From: an uncultured delta proteobacterium
Lineage (GTDB): Bacteria > Myxococcota_A > Polyangia > Polyangiales > Polyangiaceae
Direction: 5' to 3'
Assembly: GCA_903858055.1 (NCBI GenBank)
Contig: CAIOHM010000402.1
Location: 1-6,090 of the forward strand
Length of the DNA stretch: 6,090 nucleotides
The position numbers were made by a program, and so were the translations under genes. Of the stretch, positions 1 to 5,818 are shown piece after piece. The notes beneath the pieces are model-generated. The model was not told the origin of the DNA and did no database searches. It was given only the letters and a program-made list of their open reading frames with translations. Position 1 is the first letter of the stretch. Each line of letters opens with the position of its first letter.

Positions 1-679
1 CCACCGTGCGCTCGCCGAGCGTGGCGCCTGGTCCGCGGTCCCTCGACGCGCGGCGGACGAGATCCGCGAGCACGGGCGAGGCGAGATCGATCGGGGCGAC
101 CGCCTGCTCCGAGGCGAGCGCGCGGATCGTCGTCGCGTAGGCTTCGACCGCCGCAGCGACGATCGTGTCGGTGCGCTCGATCGCGAGCCGCCGCGCGCCC
201 TCGTCCCCTGCGTTGGTCTCACCCACGACGAACGCGAGCGACCCGGCGAGGCGCCGCACGTCGACCAGATACGGGAGGCGATCGGCGGCGTCGAAGTCGT
301 TCGGCTCGAAGCTCGCGAGGCCATCGAAGCCCGCGTCCGCCGTGAACGACCAAAGAATCCCAAAGTTCTCCGGGTGGGCGTCCCCGAGCGAGGGGACCCG
401 CGGCGACGTGACGGCGAAGCGCGATCCCTCGGCGTCCCCGCGCGCGTCGAGCCAGTCGCGGACCGCCAGCGCGACGCTCCCCCGCATGAACGAGACGCCG
501 TCGCTGGCCATACGTGCGTATTTCCCCGCGACCAGCGCGGGGCGGGAGCGGAGCAGCGGTTCGTCGGCTCGCGTGAGGGCTTCGACGATGCGGGCCTCGC
601 GCGAGTCATCGCCCGGCGCGCACCCCGCGAGGGAGAGGTACGCGAGGTACGGGAACGCAGCACGAAGGAGCCGGTGCAC
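1..679 (-). CDS. DUF2252 family protein with predicted lipoprotein signal, C-terminus beyond left edge
   Basis: 226 codons are visible; the 3' end lies outside the window. The family call rests on motifs in the right order: KYARMA near residues 53-58, a FMRG block near 64-67, GDAHPENFG at 99-107, and FEPNDFD at 124-130 followed by a VDVRRLAGSL stretch. These match the KYxxMA, FxRG, GDxHxENFG and NDFDE blocks known from DUF2252, whose biochemical role is not established. The GDxHxxN and DFD pair resembles the catalytic and metal-binding loops of aminoglycoside-phosphotransferase-like kinases (inference). The start is GTG at 677-679: an in-frame TGA lies at 692-694, and the first ATG (residue 57) falls inside the conserved block. 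From this start the protein has a short basic N-terminus (R3, R6), a hydrophobic stretch and a lipobox L17-A18-G19-C20, then a polar APGDDS segment. Lipidation of a DUF2252 protein would be unusual. No Shine-Dalgarno is visible. It is divergent from the response regulator at 900. Family call firm; export moderate. Confidence 0.88.
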   Translation of the reverse strand, partial: MHRLLRAAFPYLAYLSLAGCAPGDDSREARIVEALTRADEPLLRSRPALVAGKYARMASDGVSFMRGSVALAVRDWLDARGDAEGSRFAVTSPRVPSLGDAHPENFGILWSFTADAGFDGLASFEPNDFDAADRLPYLVDVRRLAGSLAFVVGETNAGDEGARRLAIERTDTIVAAAVEAYATTIRALASEQAVAPIDLASPVLADLVRRASRDRGPGATLGERTV

Positions 680-709
680 GAAGCGGACGAATCACGGCAC
701 AGGCGCAGG

Positions 710-748
710 GCGCAACTGCGTGCACGTGCTTGGCGTGAGTTGTTGCGC
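710..748. repeat. Inverted repeat GCGCAAC / GTTGCGC flanking palindrome GCACGTGC
   Basis: Perfect 7-bp inverted arms lie at 710-716 and 742-748, with 25 bp between them. Inside sits a perfect 8-bp palindrome at 722-729 containing CACGTG, but it is not centred on the outer arms. The right arm overlaps the first unit of the tandem motif at 740-746. It may be part of an operator, but short palindromes are frequent in GC-rich DNA and no known binding protein is implied. Confidence 0.35.
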
Positions 749-768
749 AGTCGTTACGGTTTTGTCGC
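740..768 (+). promoter_or_regulatory. Candidate OmpR/PhoB-type operator: three 7-mers spaced 11 bp apart
   Basis: Three units TTGTTGC (740-746), TCGTTAC (751-757) and TTGTCGC (762-768) are each separated by 4 bp. Positions 1, 3, 4 and 7 of the unit are identical in all three, giving TYGTYRC. OmpR/PhoB-family regulators bind tandem direct repeats, and the enteric Pho box is CTGTCAT units at the same 11-bp period; TTGTCGC shares its central TGTC. The site lies 61 bp from the DUF2252 start and about 130 bp upstream of the PhoB-like regulator at 900, so either gene could be controlled. Assignment to that regulator is inference. Confidence 0.45.
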
Positions 769-782
769 ACTTCGCGAGCGAG

Positions 783-799
783 CGCTGAAAAAGTCAGCG
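783..799. repeat. Inverted repeat CGCTGA-AAAAG-TCAGCG
   Basis: Perfect 6-bp arms (783-788 and 794-799) surround a 5-nt A-rich spacer. It could be an operator half-site pair or form a small hairpin in a transcript. It lies about 100 bp upstream of the response-regulator start. There is no U-tract behind it on the plus strand, so a terminator is unlikely in that direction. Confidence 0.4.
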
Positions 800-862
800 A
801 TTCGAGCCGTTTCGCGGGTCGAGGTCGTTCGCGTCGAGTTGGCGTACCTGATTCCGCAACGT

Positions 863-891
863 TTCAAGAGCGCCATGTCGACCGTTGTAAA
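863..891 (+). promoter_or_regulatory. Weak promoter candidate for a possibly leaderless response-regulator transcript
   Basis: TGTAAA at 886-891 matches 4 of 6 bases of the -10 consensus TATAAT and ends 8 bp before the ATG at 900. A poor -35 match, TTCAAG, lies 17 bp upstream at 863-868. Transcription from here would begin at or very near the start codon, which fits the absence of any Shine-Dalgarno sequence before it. The match is weak and could be chance. Confidence 0.25.
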
Positions 892-899
892 CGTGGATC

Positions 900-1625
900 A
901 TGTTCAAGATCCTTGTGGTTGAGGACGAGCGCGACATCCAAGACGTCGTCGCCTACAACCTTCAACAGGCAGGCTACGAGGTGCTGACGGCGGGCCGTGG
1001 CGACGAGGGCCTCCGCCTCGCGAAGTCGCAGCGCCCGGACCTCGTGCTCCTCGACGTGATGCTCCCGGGTCTCTCCGGTAAAGAAGTATGCCAGGAGATT
1101 CGCCGCGATCCTGCGCTCGCAGGCATGATCATCATCATGGTCTCGGCGAAGGGCGAAGAGATTGATCGCGTGATCGGCTTCGAGGTCGGCGCGGACGACT
1201 ACGTGCCGAAGCCGTTCAGCATGCGCGAGCTGTTGCTCCGCGTGCAGAGCGCGTTTCGCCGCACCACCGCGCGGCCAACGCCGGCGCCTCCCGCGGAGGT
1301 GACCTTCGAGTTTGGCGTGCTGCGCGTCGACGTCGCGGCGCACCGTGCGTGGGTCCAGGGACGCGAGATCGAACTGACCGCGCTCGAGTTCAAGCTCCTC
1401 GTGACGCTCCACGATCGGAAGAACCGCGTGCAGCGCCGCGATACGCTCCTCAGCGACGTGTGGGGCGTCAGCATGGATGTCACGACGCGCACGGTCGACA
1501 CGCACGTGAAGCGCCTCCGCGAGAAGCTTGGCGACGCCGGTGTGTACGTCGAGACCGTTCGTGGCGTCGGCTACCGCTTCAGCGACACGCCCGAGAGCGC
1601 GGTGCCGCAGAGCGAAGAGGGCTGA
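900..1625 (+). CDS. PhoB/OmpR-family two-component response regulator
   Basis: A complete 241-residue DNA-binding response regulator. The receiver domain spans about residues 1-121: acidic pair E8/D9, phosphoacceptor D52 in the LLDVMLPG block, S82 at the conserved Thr/Ser position, switch Tyr101 and K104 in the KPFS motif. A linker rich in Pro, Ala and Thr (122-133) joins a winged-helix domain (about 134-228) with an EFKLL block, a VWG turn, the RTVDTHVKRLREKLG recognition-helix region at 197-211 and the terminal RGVGYRF wing. The GEEIDRVIGFEVGADDY segment and the recognition helix look more like PhoB than other OmpR members, but phosphate control cannot be shown from this window, so no symbol is given. 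The start is fixed by an in-frame TAA at 888-890, only 9 bp before the ATG; no Shine-Dalgarno is present. No histidine kinase, PhoU or Pst gene adjoins it, and the next gene downstream is convergent. Function as a response regulator is near certain; its signal and partner are unknown. Confidence 0.97.
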   Translation: MFKILVVEDERDIQDVVAYNLQQAGYEVLTAGRGDEGLRLAKSQRPDLVLLDVMLPGLSGKEVCQEIRRDPALAGMIIIMVSAKGEEIDRVIGFEVGADDYVPKPFSMRELLLRVQSAFRRTTARPTPAPPAEVTFEFGVLRVDVAAHRAWVQGREIELTALEFKLLVTLHDRKNRVQRRDTLLSDVWGVSMDVTTRTVDTHVKRLREKLGDAGVYVETVRGVGYRFSDTPESAVPQSEEG

Positions 1626-1645
1626 GACTCGCCGCTTCGTCCCAC

Positions 1646-1660
1646 GCGGCGGTCCGCCGC
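1646..1660. terminator. Weak GC hairpin in a convergent intergenic gap, possible bidirectional terminator
   Basis: GCGGCG and CGCCGC arms flank a 3-nt loop GTC, about 20 bp after the regulator's stop and 10 bp beyond the stop of the convergent membrane-protein gene at 1671. The position suits a terminator, but no T-run follows on either strand, so it is not a standard intrinsic terminator and may be chance in GC-rich DNA. Confidence 0.3.
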
Positions 1661-1670
1661 CGTCGCGAGG

Positions 1671-3476
1671 TTACTCGTTGGACGCGTACCCCGCGCGCGC
1701 GTGGGGCATGACCTCGTAGACCGTGCAGGCGTCGAAACCGCACGGGAACACCTCCACGAAGCGCTCGTCGAGGCGGCCCGTGATGCGGTTGTCGACGGCT
1801 ACGAAGCGCACGTGCTCGCGCTCGACGATCGCGGCGAGGCGGTCCTCCGTCGGGGCGACGTCTCCGAGGAAGACGAGGCGCGTCGTGCCGTCGTTGCGGA
1901 ACGCGAAGCTCGGCAGTCCGAAGCTCTTGTCGTACGCGAAGGCCTCGCCCGGGCGCAGCGCCCTGCGCAGATCCCACCAGCGATCGCCGCGCATATCGGG
2001 AGCGACCGCGTACGCGCGATCGCGCGGGGCCATGCGGGCGAGCTCAAGGAGGCTCGGACCGTTGTCCGAGAAGCCGCGGAAGCCGTGAACCAACGAGAAG
2101 GCGAGCAGCGCAGCGACGGCAACCCGTGCAGGACGTCGAAGCGCGGGTGCGAGGCTCGTCAAGCCGATGGGGGCTGCGACGAACGCGAACGTCGCGACGG
2201 CGATGGTGTAGCGCGTCGTGAAGGCGCCGCTCTGCGCCAAGCACGCAGGCACGGCGATGAAGAGCAGCGCGCGCACCCGAGCGTCACGCGCGGCGGCGAG
2301 CAGCGCGAGGGGCAGCGCCACGAAGGCAAACGCGCGCCCAAAGCCCCCGAAGCGCATGTCGAAGACGGGCGTCGAGGGCTCGAGAAACCAGCTCGTGGCG
2401 AGCTTGCCGACCCACGAGAGGTGCTGGTGCTCGCTCGTGACACCGAGCGCGAGGATGTGGTCCTGCGTCACGTAGCCCGGGAGCGACACCCCGCCGGCTT
2501 TGAGCACGATGGGCCACACGGGGTTCCCGAAGCGCCGCACGTTGTCGACGTAGACCTTGCCGCCGATCAGGAGCGCCCCGAACGCGACGAGCACGACCGA
2601 TCGCAGCCCGGTAGCACCGTGCGCGCGTGCACGGAGGACCGCAGCGCATGAGAGCGCAACCGCGAGCGTAGCGGGCGCAGAGGGCTTCGTGGCGAGCGCG
2701 AGACCCAGAAATAGGGCAGCGAGGGCGTCGTGCGTGCGCCGCTTGCTAAGCGCGAGGTAGCCGAGTCCCGCCACGAGGAGCGCGGCGTAGGCGACGTCGA
2801 CGTAACTCGTTGCACACTGCAAGAAGACGATGGGCATGGCGATCGGCGCGATGGCGAAGGCCAAGGCATCCGAACGCATGACGCCGAGCGCGCGTCCGTG
2901 GCGAAACGCGGCGGCGACGAGCAGCGGCACGAAAGGAAGTTGGCTGAGGTCGACGAAGCGCTCCGAGCCGAGCAAGACGCGAAAGCCAGCCGTGAAGAGG
3001 TCGACGAAGCGAGGGTAAGTTTCGATGTAGGCCAGGTGCCCGGGGACCTCGCGGAGCGTTCCCGTTTGGAGGAGGTCGTGCGCAATCGGCAGGTGGTAGC
3101 CGAGCGAATCCCAAGCCCATGTGTCGAGCAGCGCGGACGCCGTAACCGATCCTCCCAGCGCGACGAGCGCGAGCACCGCGATGGCGCAAGCGAACGCACC
3201 GACGCGCCAGACTTCACGACGCCCGCGCGTGGGGCGCACGTGCATCGCCACGCTCAGCAGGGCGACCGCGGTCGCGGCGAGCCATGCCGCGAGGAGCTCC
3301 CGGGAGACGCTGCTCACGCGCCCGAGCACTTGGACTGCCACGACGACCGCGAGGGGAGCGAACGCGGCCGCGATGACCGCGCGGTCGTCGTCGTCGACGG
3401 CGTCCACGAAGGCGGTCACGCGGTAGGCGGCGAGGGAGAGGGCGAGGAGCAGCGAGAAGGGAAGCAGGAGTTCCAT
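1671..3476 (-). CDS. Polytopic membrane protein, predicted lipid-carrier-dependent glycosyltransferase (GT-C/PMT-like)
   Basis: A 601-residue predicted inner-membrane protein with roughly 12-13 hydrophobic segments, among them about 2-20, 33-50, 61-78, 92-112, 180-197, 202-222, 227-243, 251-275, 293-310, 382-397, 402-418, 421-442 and 450-465. After the fourth segment comes D118 and a WDSLGYHLP block (122-130), then an acidic ETYPRFVDL stretch (152-160); this placing of acidic residues in the first large outside loop is typical of GT-C enzymes that use polyprenyl-phosphate sugars. Other family-like blocks are ATKPSA (262-267), FGNPVWP (316-322) and TRYT (421-424). The last 130 residues or so (470-601) are not hydrophobic and probably form a soluble domain outside the membrane. 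Donor and acceptor cannot be told. The ATG at 3476 was chosen because the hydrophobic N-terminus begins there; the open frame runs 166 codons further upstream, but that part is polar, lacks family features and lies antisense to the next gene. No Shine-Dalgarno is visible. Membrane protein firm; enzyme class moderate. Confidence 0.7.
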   Translation of the reverse strand: MELLLPFSLLLALSLAAYRVTAFVDAVDDDDRAVIAAAFAPLAVVVAVQVLGRVSSVSRELLAAWLAATAVALLSVAMHVRPTRGRREVWRVGAFACAIAVLALVALGGSVTASALLDTWAWDSLGYHLPIAHDLLQTGTLREVPGHLAYIETYPRFVDLFTAGFRVLLGSERFVDLSQLPFVPLLVAAAFRHGRALGVMRSDALAFAIAPIAMPIVFLQCATSYVDVAYAALLVAGLGYLALSKRRTHDALAALFLGLALATKPSAPATLAVALSCAAVLRARAHGATGLRSVVLVAFGALLIGGKVYVDNVRRFGNPVWPIVLKAGGVSLPGYVTQDHILALGVTSEHQHLSWVGKLATSWFLEPSTPVFDMRFGGFGRAFAFVALPLALLAAARDARVRALLFIAVPACLAQSGAFTTRYTIAVATFAFVAAPIGLTSLAPALRRPARVAVAALLAFSLVHGFRGFSDNGPSLLELARMAPRDRAYAVAPDMRGDRWWDLRRALRPGEAFAYDKSFGLPSFAFRNDGTTRLVFLGDVAPTEDRLAAIVEREHVRFVAVDNRITGRLDERFVEVFPCGFDACTVYEVMPHARAGYASNE

Positions 3477-3602
3477 GGTGCGAGCGGCTCGGGTTGCGCG
3501 CTCCCTTGCACGGACGTTTAGGTGGGAGCAACGCGCGCCCTCGGCCTGCGCGAAGAGTTTCCCTGCGCTTTGACGCGTCGTCATGAATGCGTCGGGAGCG
3601 CG

Positions 3603-3622
3603 ACACGAGGCGTACCTCGTGT
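3603..3622. repeat. Perfect 8-bp inverted repeat ACACGAGG / CCTCGTGT
   Basis: Arms at 3603-3610 and 3615-3622 surround a 4-nt spacer CGTA. The repeat lies about 87 bp before the lipoprotein start and 127 bp before the divergent glycosyltransferase-like start. It could be a dimeric-repressor operator or an RNA hairpin with a tetraloop. It ends exactly where a candidate -35 element begins, which would suit an operator. Confidence 0.5.
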
Positions 3623-3648
3623 GGAACGGACGATGACGAACGCGCGTC
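3623..3648 (+). promoter_or_regulatory. Candidate ECF-sigma-type promoter for the lipoprotein gene
   Basis: GGAAC at 3623-3627 is followed after 17 bp by CGTC at 3645-3648, matching the general GGAAC-N16/17-CGTC pattern of many ECF sigma factors. It faces the lipoprotein gene and would give a leader of roughly 50 nt. CGTC is very common in this GC-rich sequence, so the support is weak. Confidence 0.3.
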
Positions 3649-3708
3649 GACCGACGGCCTGCGCGTGACGTCGGTTGCGCCAGGCGCGGGTCGCCGCACC
3701 CTCGAGCC

Positions 3709-4860
3709 ATGCCTGCGCGTCGATCGCTCTCTCTCTGCCTTGGGTTGTTCGTTGCGCTCGCGGGGAGCAGCGCGCTCACGGCGTCCTGCGGCGAGTACAC
3801 CGTGATCATCCGCGACGAGACGACGCCGCGCGATGGCGGACCTGACGATTCACTCGACGAGAGCGCCGATGCGGGCGTCGACGATCTCGCGTCGCTCGCG
3901 GACGCCGAGGTGTTCGAGGGAGGACCGGCGCCGCTCCCGCCGTGGCGCACGACGCCCGGAACCGCGGTGTTCACCTACTCGTACGCGCGTCGTGTCTACC
4001 GTGTCGAAGCGCGCGTCGGTGCGCCGATCGAAGACGTGAGCGCCGAGATCGAACCGTTCGGGCGAGGAACGATGGATCGCTGGATCGTGCCGTCACACAA
4101 CGCGGCGTTCCTCGTGTTGGCGACCGAACGTGCACCGTGCCCCGAGGTCGGCGAGTGCCTTGCGATCATGCCGCGCGATCTCTCGCGGCTCGAGCCCGTG
4201 CTCGCGGGTGGGGCCGAGGTGGCGATCGTGGGTACGCCCGCGGTGAACGATCTGGGCGACGCGATCGTGTACCCAGCAACCGGTGGGCCGCACGGTGTCG
4301 ACCTCTGGCTCACGCGTCGACGCACGAGCGGCTGGACCGCGCCCGCGCTGCTCACGGCGACCTCGACGGCGCCCTTCAACAACATGCCGGCGCTCACCTT
4401 CGACGAGTCGCGCGTGCTCTTCGATTGCGGGCGCAATCCGTACCCGGAGACCGGCGACAACGACTCCTGCGAAGTGCGCCTCGACGGCACGGGATTTCGG
4501 GTGGTGGTGACGCCGACCTCGATGACGGGGAATCGGAGCACCTTCACGCAGTTCGCGCACGAGAGCGCGGATGGCGTTCTGGTGCAGGGGGCCTGGTCGA
4601 TCGGAACGTACCAACCGGAGACGATCTGGCTCTTGCCCTGGGGCGGACCTCCGCTCGTCGCCATTGGGCGTAACCTGACGAACGCCGTGTCGCCGTGCGG
4701 TCTTCCCGACGGCCGCTTCGGCGCGCTCTGGCTCACGCGTCCCGACGCCCCCGCGTCGAACCACGAACTCACGCTCATGGAGCGAAGCGGCGCCATCGAC
4801 GGCGTGCTCACGCCGGGGATCGACGTGACGGACATCGGCATCGGGTGTGGCGGGCGCTGA
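3709..4860 (+). CDS. Predicted lipoprotein with beta-propeller-like (PD40/TolB-like) repeats
   Basis: A 383-residue protein. The N-terminus has R4-R5, a hydrophobic stretch and C27 in the context L23-T-A-S-C; threonine at -3 is not the usual lipobox residue, so lipidation is likely but not certain. An Asp/Ala/Ser-rich flexible linker follows (about 36-70), common in myxobacterial surface lipoproteins. The body has repeating units of the form 'small residues, Asp, hydrophobic strand, then a polar residue-rich hairpin' at about 176-215, 223-265, 279-320 and 327-360; the second, with PALTFDESRVLFDC and later LDGTGF, is close to the PD40/WD40-like TolB blade pattern. After C27 there are six cysteines in three near pairs or partners (144/150, 240/254, 330/380), consistent with disulfides outside the cytoplasm. 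No catalytic motif is seen; binding or scaffold roles are possible. The ATG at 3709 places the signal peptide exactly at the N-terminus; no Shine-Dalgarno is visible. Exported protein likely; propeller fold moderate; function unknown. Confidence 0.7.
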   Translation: MPARRSLSLCLGLFVALAGSSALTASCGEYTVIIRDETTPRDGGPDDSLDESADAGVDDLASLADAEVFEGGPAPLPPWRTTPGTAVFTYSYARRVYRVEARVGAPIEDVSAEIEPFGRGTMDRWIVPSHNAAFLVLATERAPCPEVGECLAIMPRDLSRLEPVLAGGAEVAIVGTPAVNDLGDAIVYPATGGPHGVDLWLTRRRTSGWTAPALLTATSTAPFNNMPALTFDESRVLFDCGRNPYPETGDNDSCEVRLDGTGFRVVVTPTSMTGNRSTFTQFAHESADGVLVQGAWSIGTYQPETIWLLPWGGPPLVAIGRNLTNAVSPCGLPDGRFGALWLTRPDAPASNHELTLMERSGAIDGVLTPGIDVTDIGIGCGGR

Positions 4861-4871
4861 ACGAGATTCAG
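4857..4871. repeat. Inverted repeat CTGAA-CGAGA-TTCAG holding both convergent stop codons
   Basis: Five-base arms at 4857-4861 and 4867-4871 flank a 5-nt spacer. The left arm contains the lipoprotein stop TGA (4858-4860) and the right arm contains the complement of the rarD stop (4868-4870). The stem is short and has no T-run, so it would be a poor terminator; it fills the entire 7-bp gap between the genes. Confidence 0.3.
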
Positions 4872-5731
4872 GGCTTTGCGCGCGGCCGCCAAGCTCGGAA
4901 GGCGTCCGTGGTGTAGAGCGCGAGACCGACCCAGATGAAGGCAAACGCGACGAGCTTCTCGCGCGTGAACGCTTCGTGGAACACGAGCGTGCCGACGAGG
5001 AATTGGCCCGTGGGCGCGAGATACTGAAGCACGCCGAGCACGGTGAGCGGCATGCGCTGTGCGGCCTCGTTGAACCAGAGGAGCGGCAGCGCGGTGGCGA
5101 CGCCCGCTCCAGCGAGGAGCGCGAAGATGAGCGGCGTGCGCGCATCGACCGGAACGTCGGTCGCCGATGCGAGGGCGAGCGGCGCGAGGGCGAGGGTCTC
5201 GAAGGCGAGGCCGGGCAGGGAAGGGACCTTCGCGAGCTTTCGCATCAATCCGTAGAAGCCGAACGAGAGCGCGAGCGCGAGGCCGAGCCAGGGCACCTGA
5301 CCGTGCGCGGCGGCGAGCCATGCGACCCCCACGGCGGCGAGGGCCACGGCGGCGAGCTGAAGCCGCGTGATGCGCTCGCGAAGCACGCCGAGGCCGAGCA
5401 CGACGTTCACGAGCGGCGAGAGGAAGTAGCCGAGGCTGCACTCGATCGTGCGTCCCGCGTGGATGCCCCAGATGAAGCAGAACCAGTTCGTCGCGATGAG
5501 CAGCGTACCCGCGACGGCCATGAGGGCGCGGCGGCGGTCGCGGAGGATGGCGATGACCTCACCGAACGCGCCGCGATGCACGAGCACCAGCGTCGAGGCG
5601 AGCGCGGTCCACACGACGCGGTTCGCGAGCACGGTGAGCGGCGGCACCGCGTGGAGCAGCCTCCAGTAGAGCGGCAAGACCCCCCACATGGCGTAGGCCG
5701 CGGTGGCGTAAGCGAAGCCCTTCGGATCCAT
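4868..5731 (-). CDS. rarD: EamA-family permease, RarD type
   Basis: A 287-residue inner-membrane transporter of the drug/metabolite transporter superfamily, close to the usual RarD length of about 290-300. It shows two EamA-type repeats and about ten hydrophobic segments. RarD-specific blocks are visible in order: MWGVLPLYW at 15-23, NRVVW at 37-41, TNWFCFIW at 81-88, SLGYFLSPLVNVVLG at 99-113 with RER at 118-120, SFGFYGLMRK at 156-165, ALPLLWFNEAAQRMPLT at 214-230, QYLAPT at 236-241 and FIWVGLALYTTD at 265-276. The substrate of RarD is not established; the historical link to chloramphenicol sensitivity does not define it. The start is ATG at 5729-5731, with a weak AAGGG 10 nt upstream. It lies 87 bp downstream of the acyltransferase-like gene on the same strand, so shared transcription is possible, and its stop is 7 bp from the convergent lipoprotein stop. 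Family call firm. Confidence 0.95.
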   Translation of the reverse strand: MDPKGFAYATAAYAMWGVLPLYWRLLHAVPPLTVLANRVVWTALASTLVLVHRGAFGEVIAILRDRRRALMAVAGTLLIATNWFCFIWGIHAGRTIECSLGYFLSPLVNVVLGLGVLRERITRLQLAAVALAAVGVAWLAAAHGQVPWLGLALALSFGFYGLMRKLAKVPSLPGLAFETLALAPLALASATDVPVDARTPLIFALLAGAGVATALPLLWFNEAAQRMPLTVLGVLQYLAPTGQFLVGTLVFHEAFTREKLVAFAFIWVGLALYTTDAFRAWRPRAKP

Positions 5732-5741
5732 GGCGCGCGGA

Positions 5742-5746
5742 CCCTT
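5742..5746 (-). promoter_or_regulatory. Weak ribosome binding site for rarD
   Basis: On the minus strand AAGGG lies 10 nt before the rarD ATG. It is the only start among the complete genes here with even a partial Shine-Dalgarno match, and it supports the ATG at 5731. The spacing is slightly long. Confidence 0.4.
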
Positions 5747-5818
5747 GCACGCGCACGGCGCCCGGATGAACGAAAAGCGCCATCGCTGGACGCGAACGCG
5801 CGGGGACGCAGCGCTTCG

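Larger units (their letters stand above)
680..899. other. Divergent intergenic region between the DUF2252 gene and the response regulator
   Basis: This 220-bp stretch separates two genes transcribed away from each other, so it should hold both promoters. No convincing sigma-70 pair is visible for the minus-strand gene. It is unusually rich in repeats: a palindrome GCACGTGC at 722-729, 7-bp inverted arms at 710-716 and 742-748, tandem 11-bp-spaced motifs at 740-768, and a 6-bp inverted repeat at 783-799. Open frames crossing it show no family resemblance and look like composition effects. Confidence 0.8.
3477..3708. other. Divergent intergenic region between the glycosyltransferase-like and lipoprotein genes
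   Basis: A 232-bp region that should carry promoters for both flanking genes. It holds a perfect 8-bp inverted repeat (3603-3622), an ECF-like promoter match directly after it, and an 8-bp palindrome GACGCGTC at 3572-3579. No convincing promoter is visible for the minus-strand gene. Frames through it look non-coding. Confidence 0.75.

Noticed and set aside
165..922. Plus-strand open frames (207 and 182 codons) antisense to the DUF2252 gene and running into the response regulator start
   Set aside because: They overlap a gene with clear conserved motifs on the other strand and are low-complexity Arg/Ala/Ser-rich.
1701..3521. Plus-strand open frames of 316 and 263 codons opposite the membrane protein
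   Set aside because: They are rich in Glu, Arg and Asp because they are the complement of hydrophobic codons, and have no recognisable family or signal.
3477..3974. Upstream extension of the glycosyltransferase-like frame to position 3974
   Set aside because: The added 166 codons are polar, show no family features and run antisense to the lipoprotein N-terminus. The hydrophobic first segment begins at the ATG at 3476, which fits a membrane protein start.
3996..5441. Long minus-strand open frame of 481 codons across two genes
   Set aside because: It overlaps the well-supported lipoprotein and RarD genes in other frames, is Arg/Ala/Pro-rich and lacks any domain. It is a composition effect of GC-rich coding DNA.
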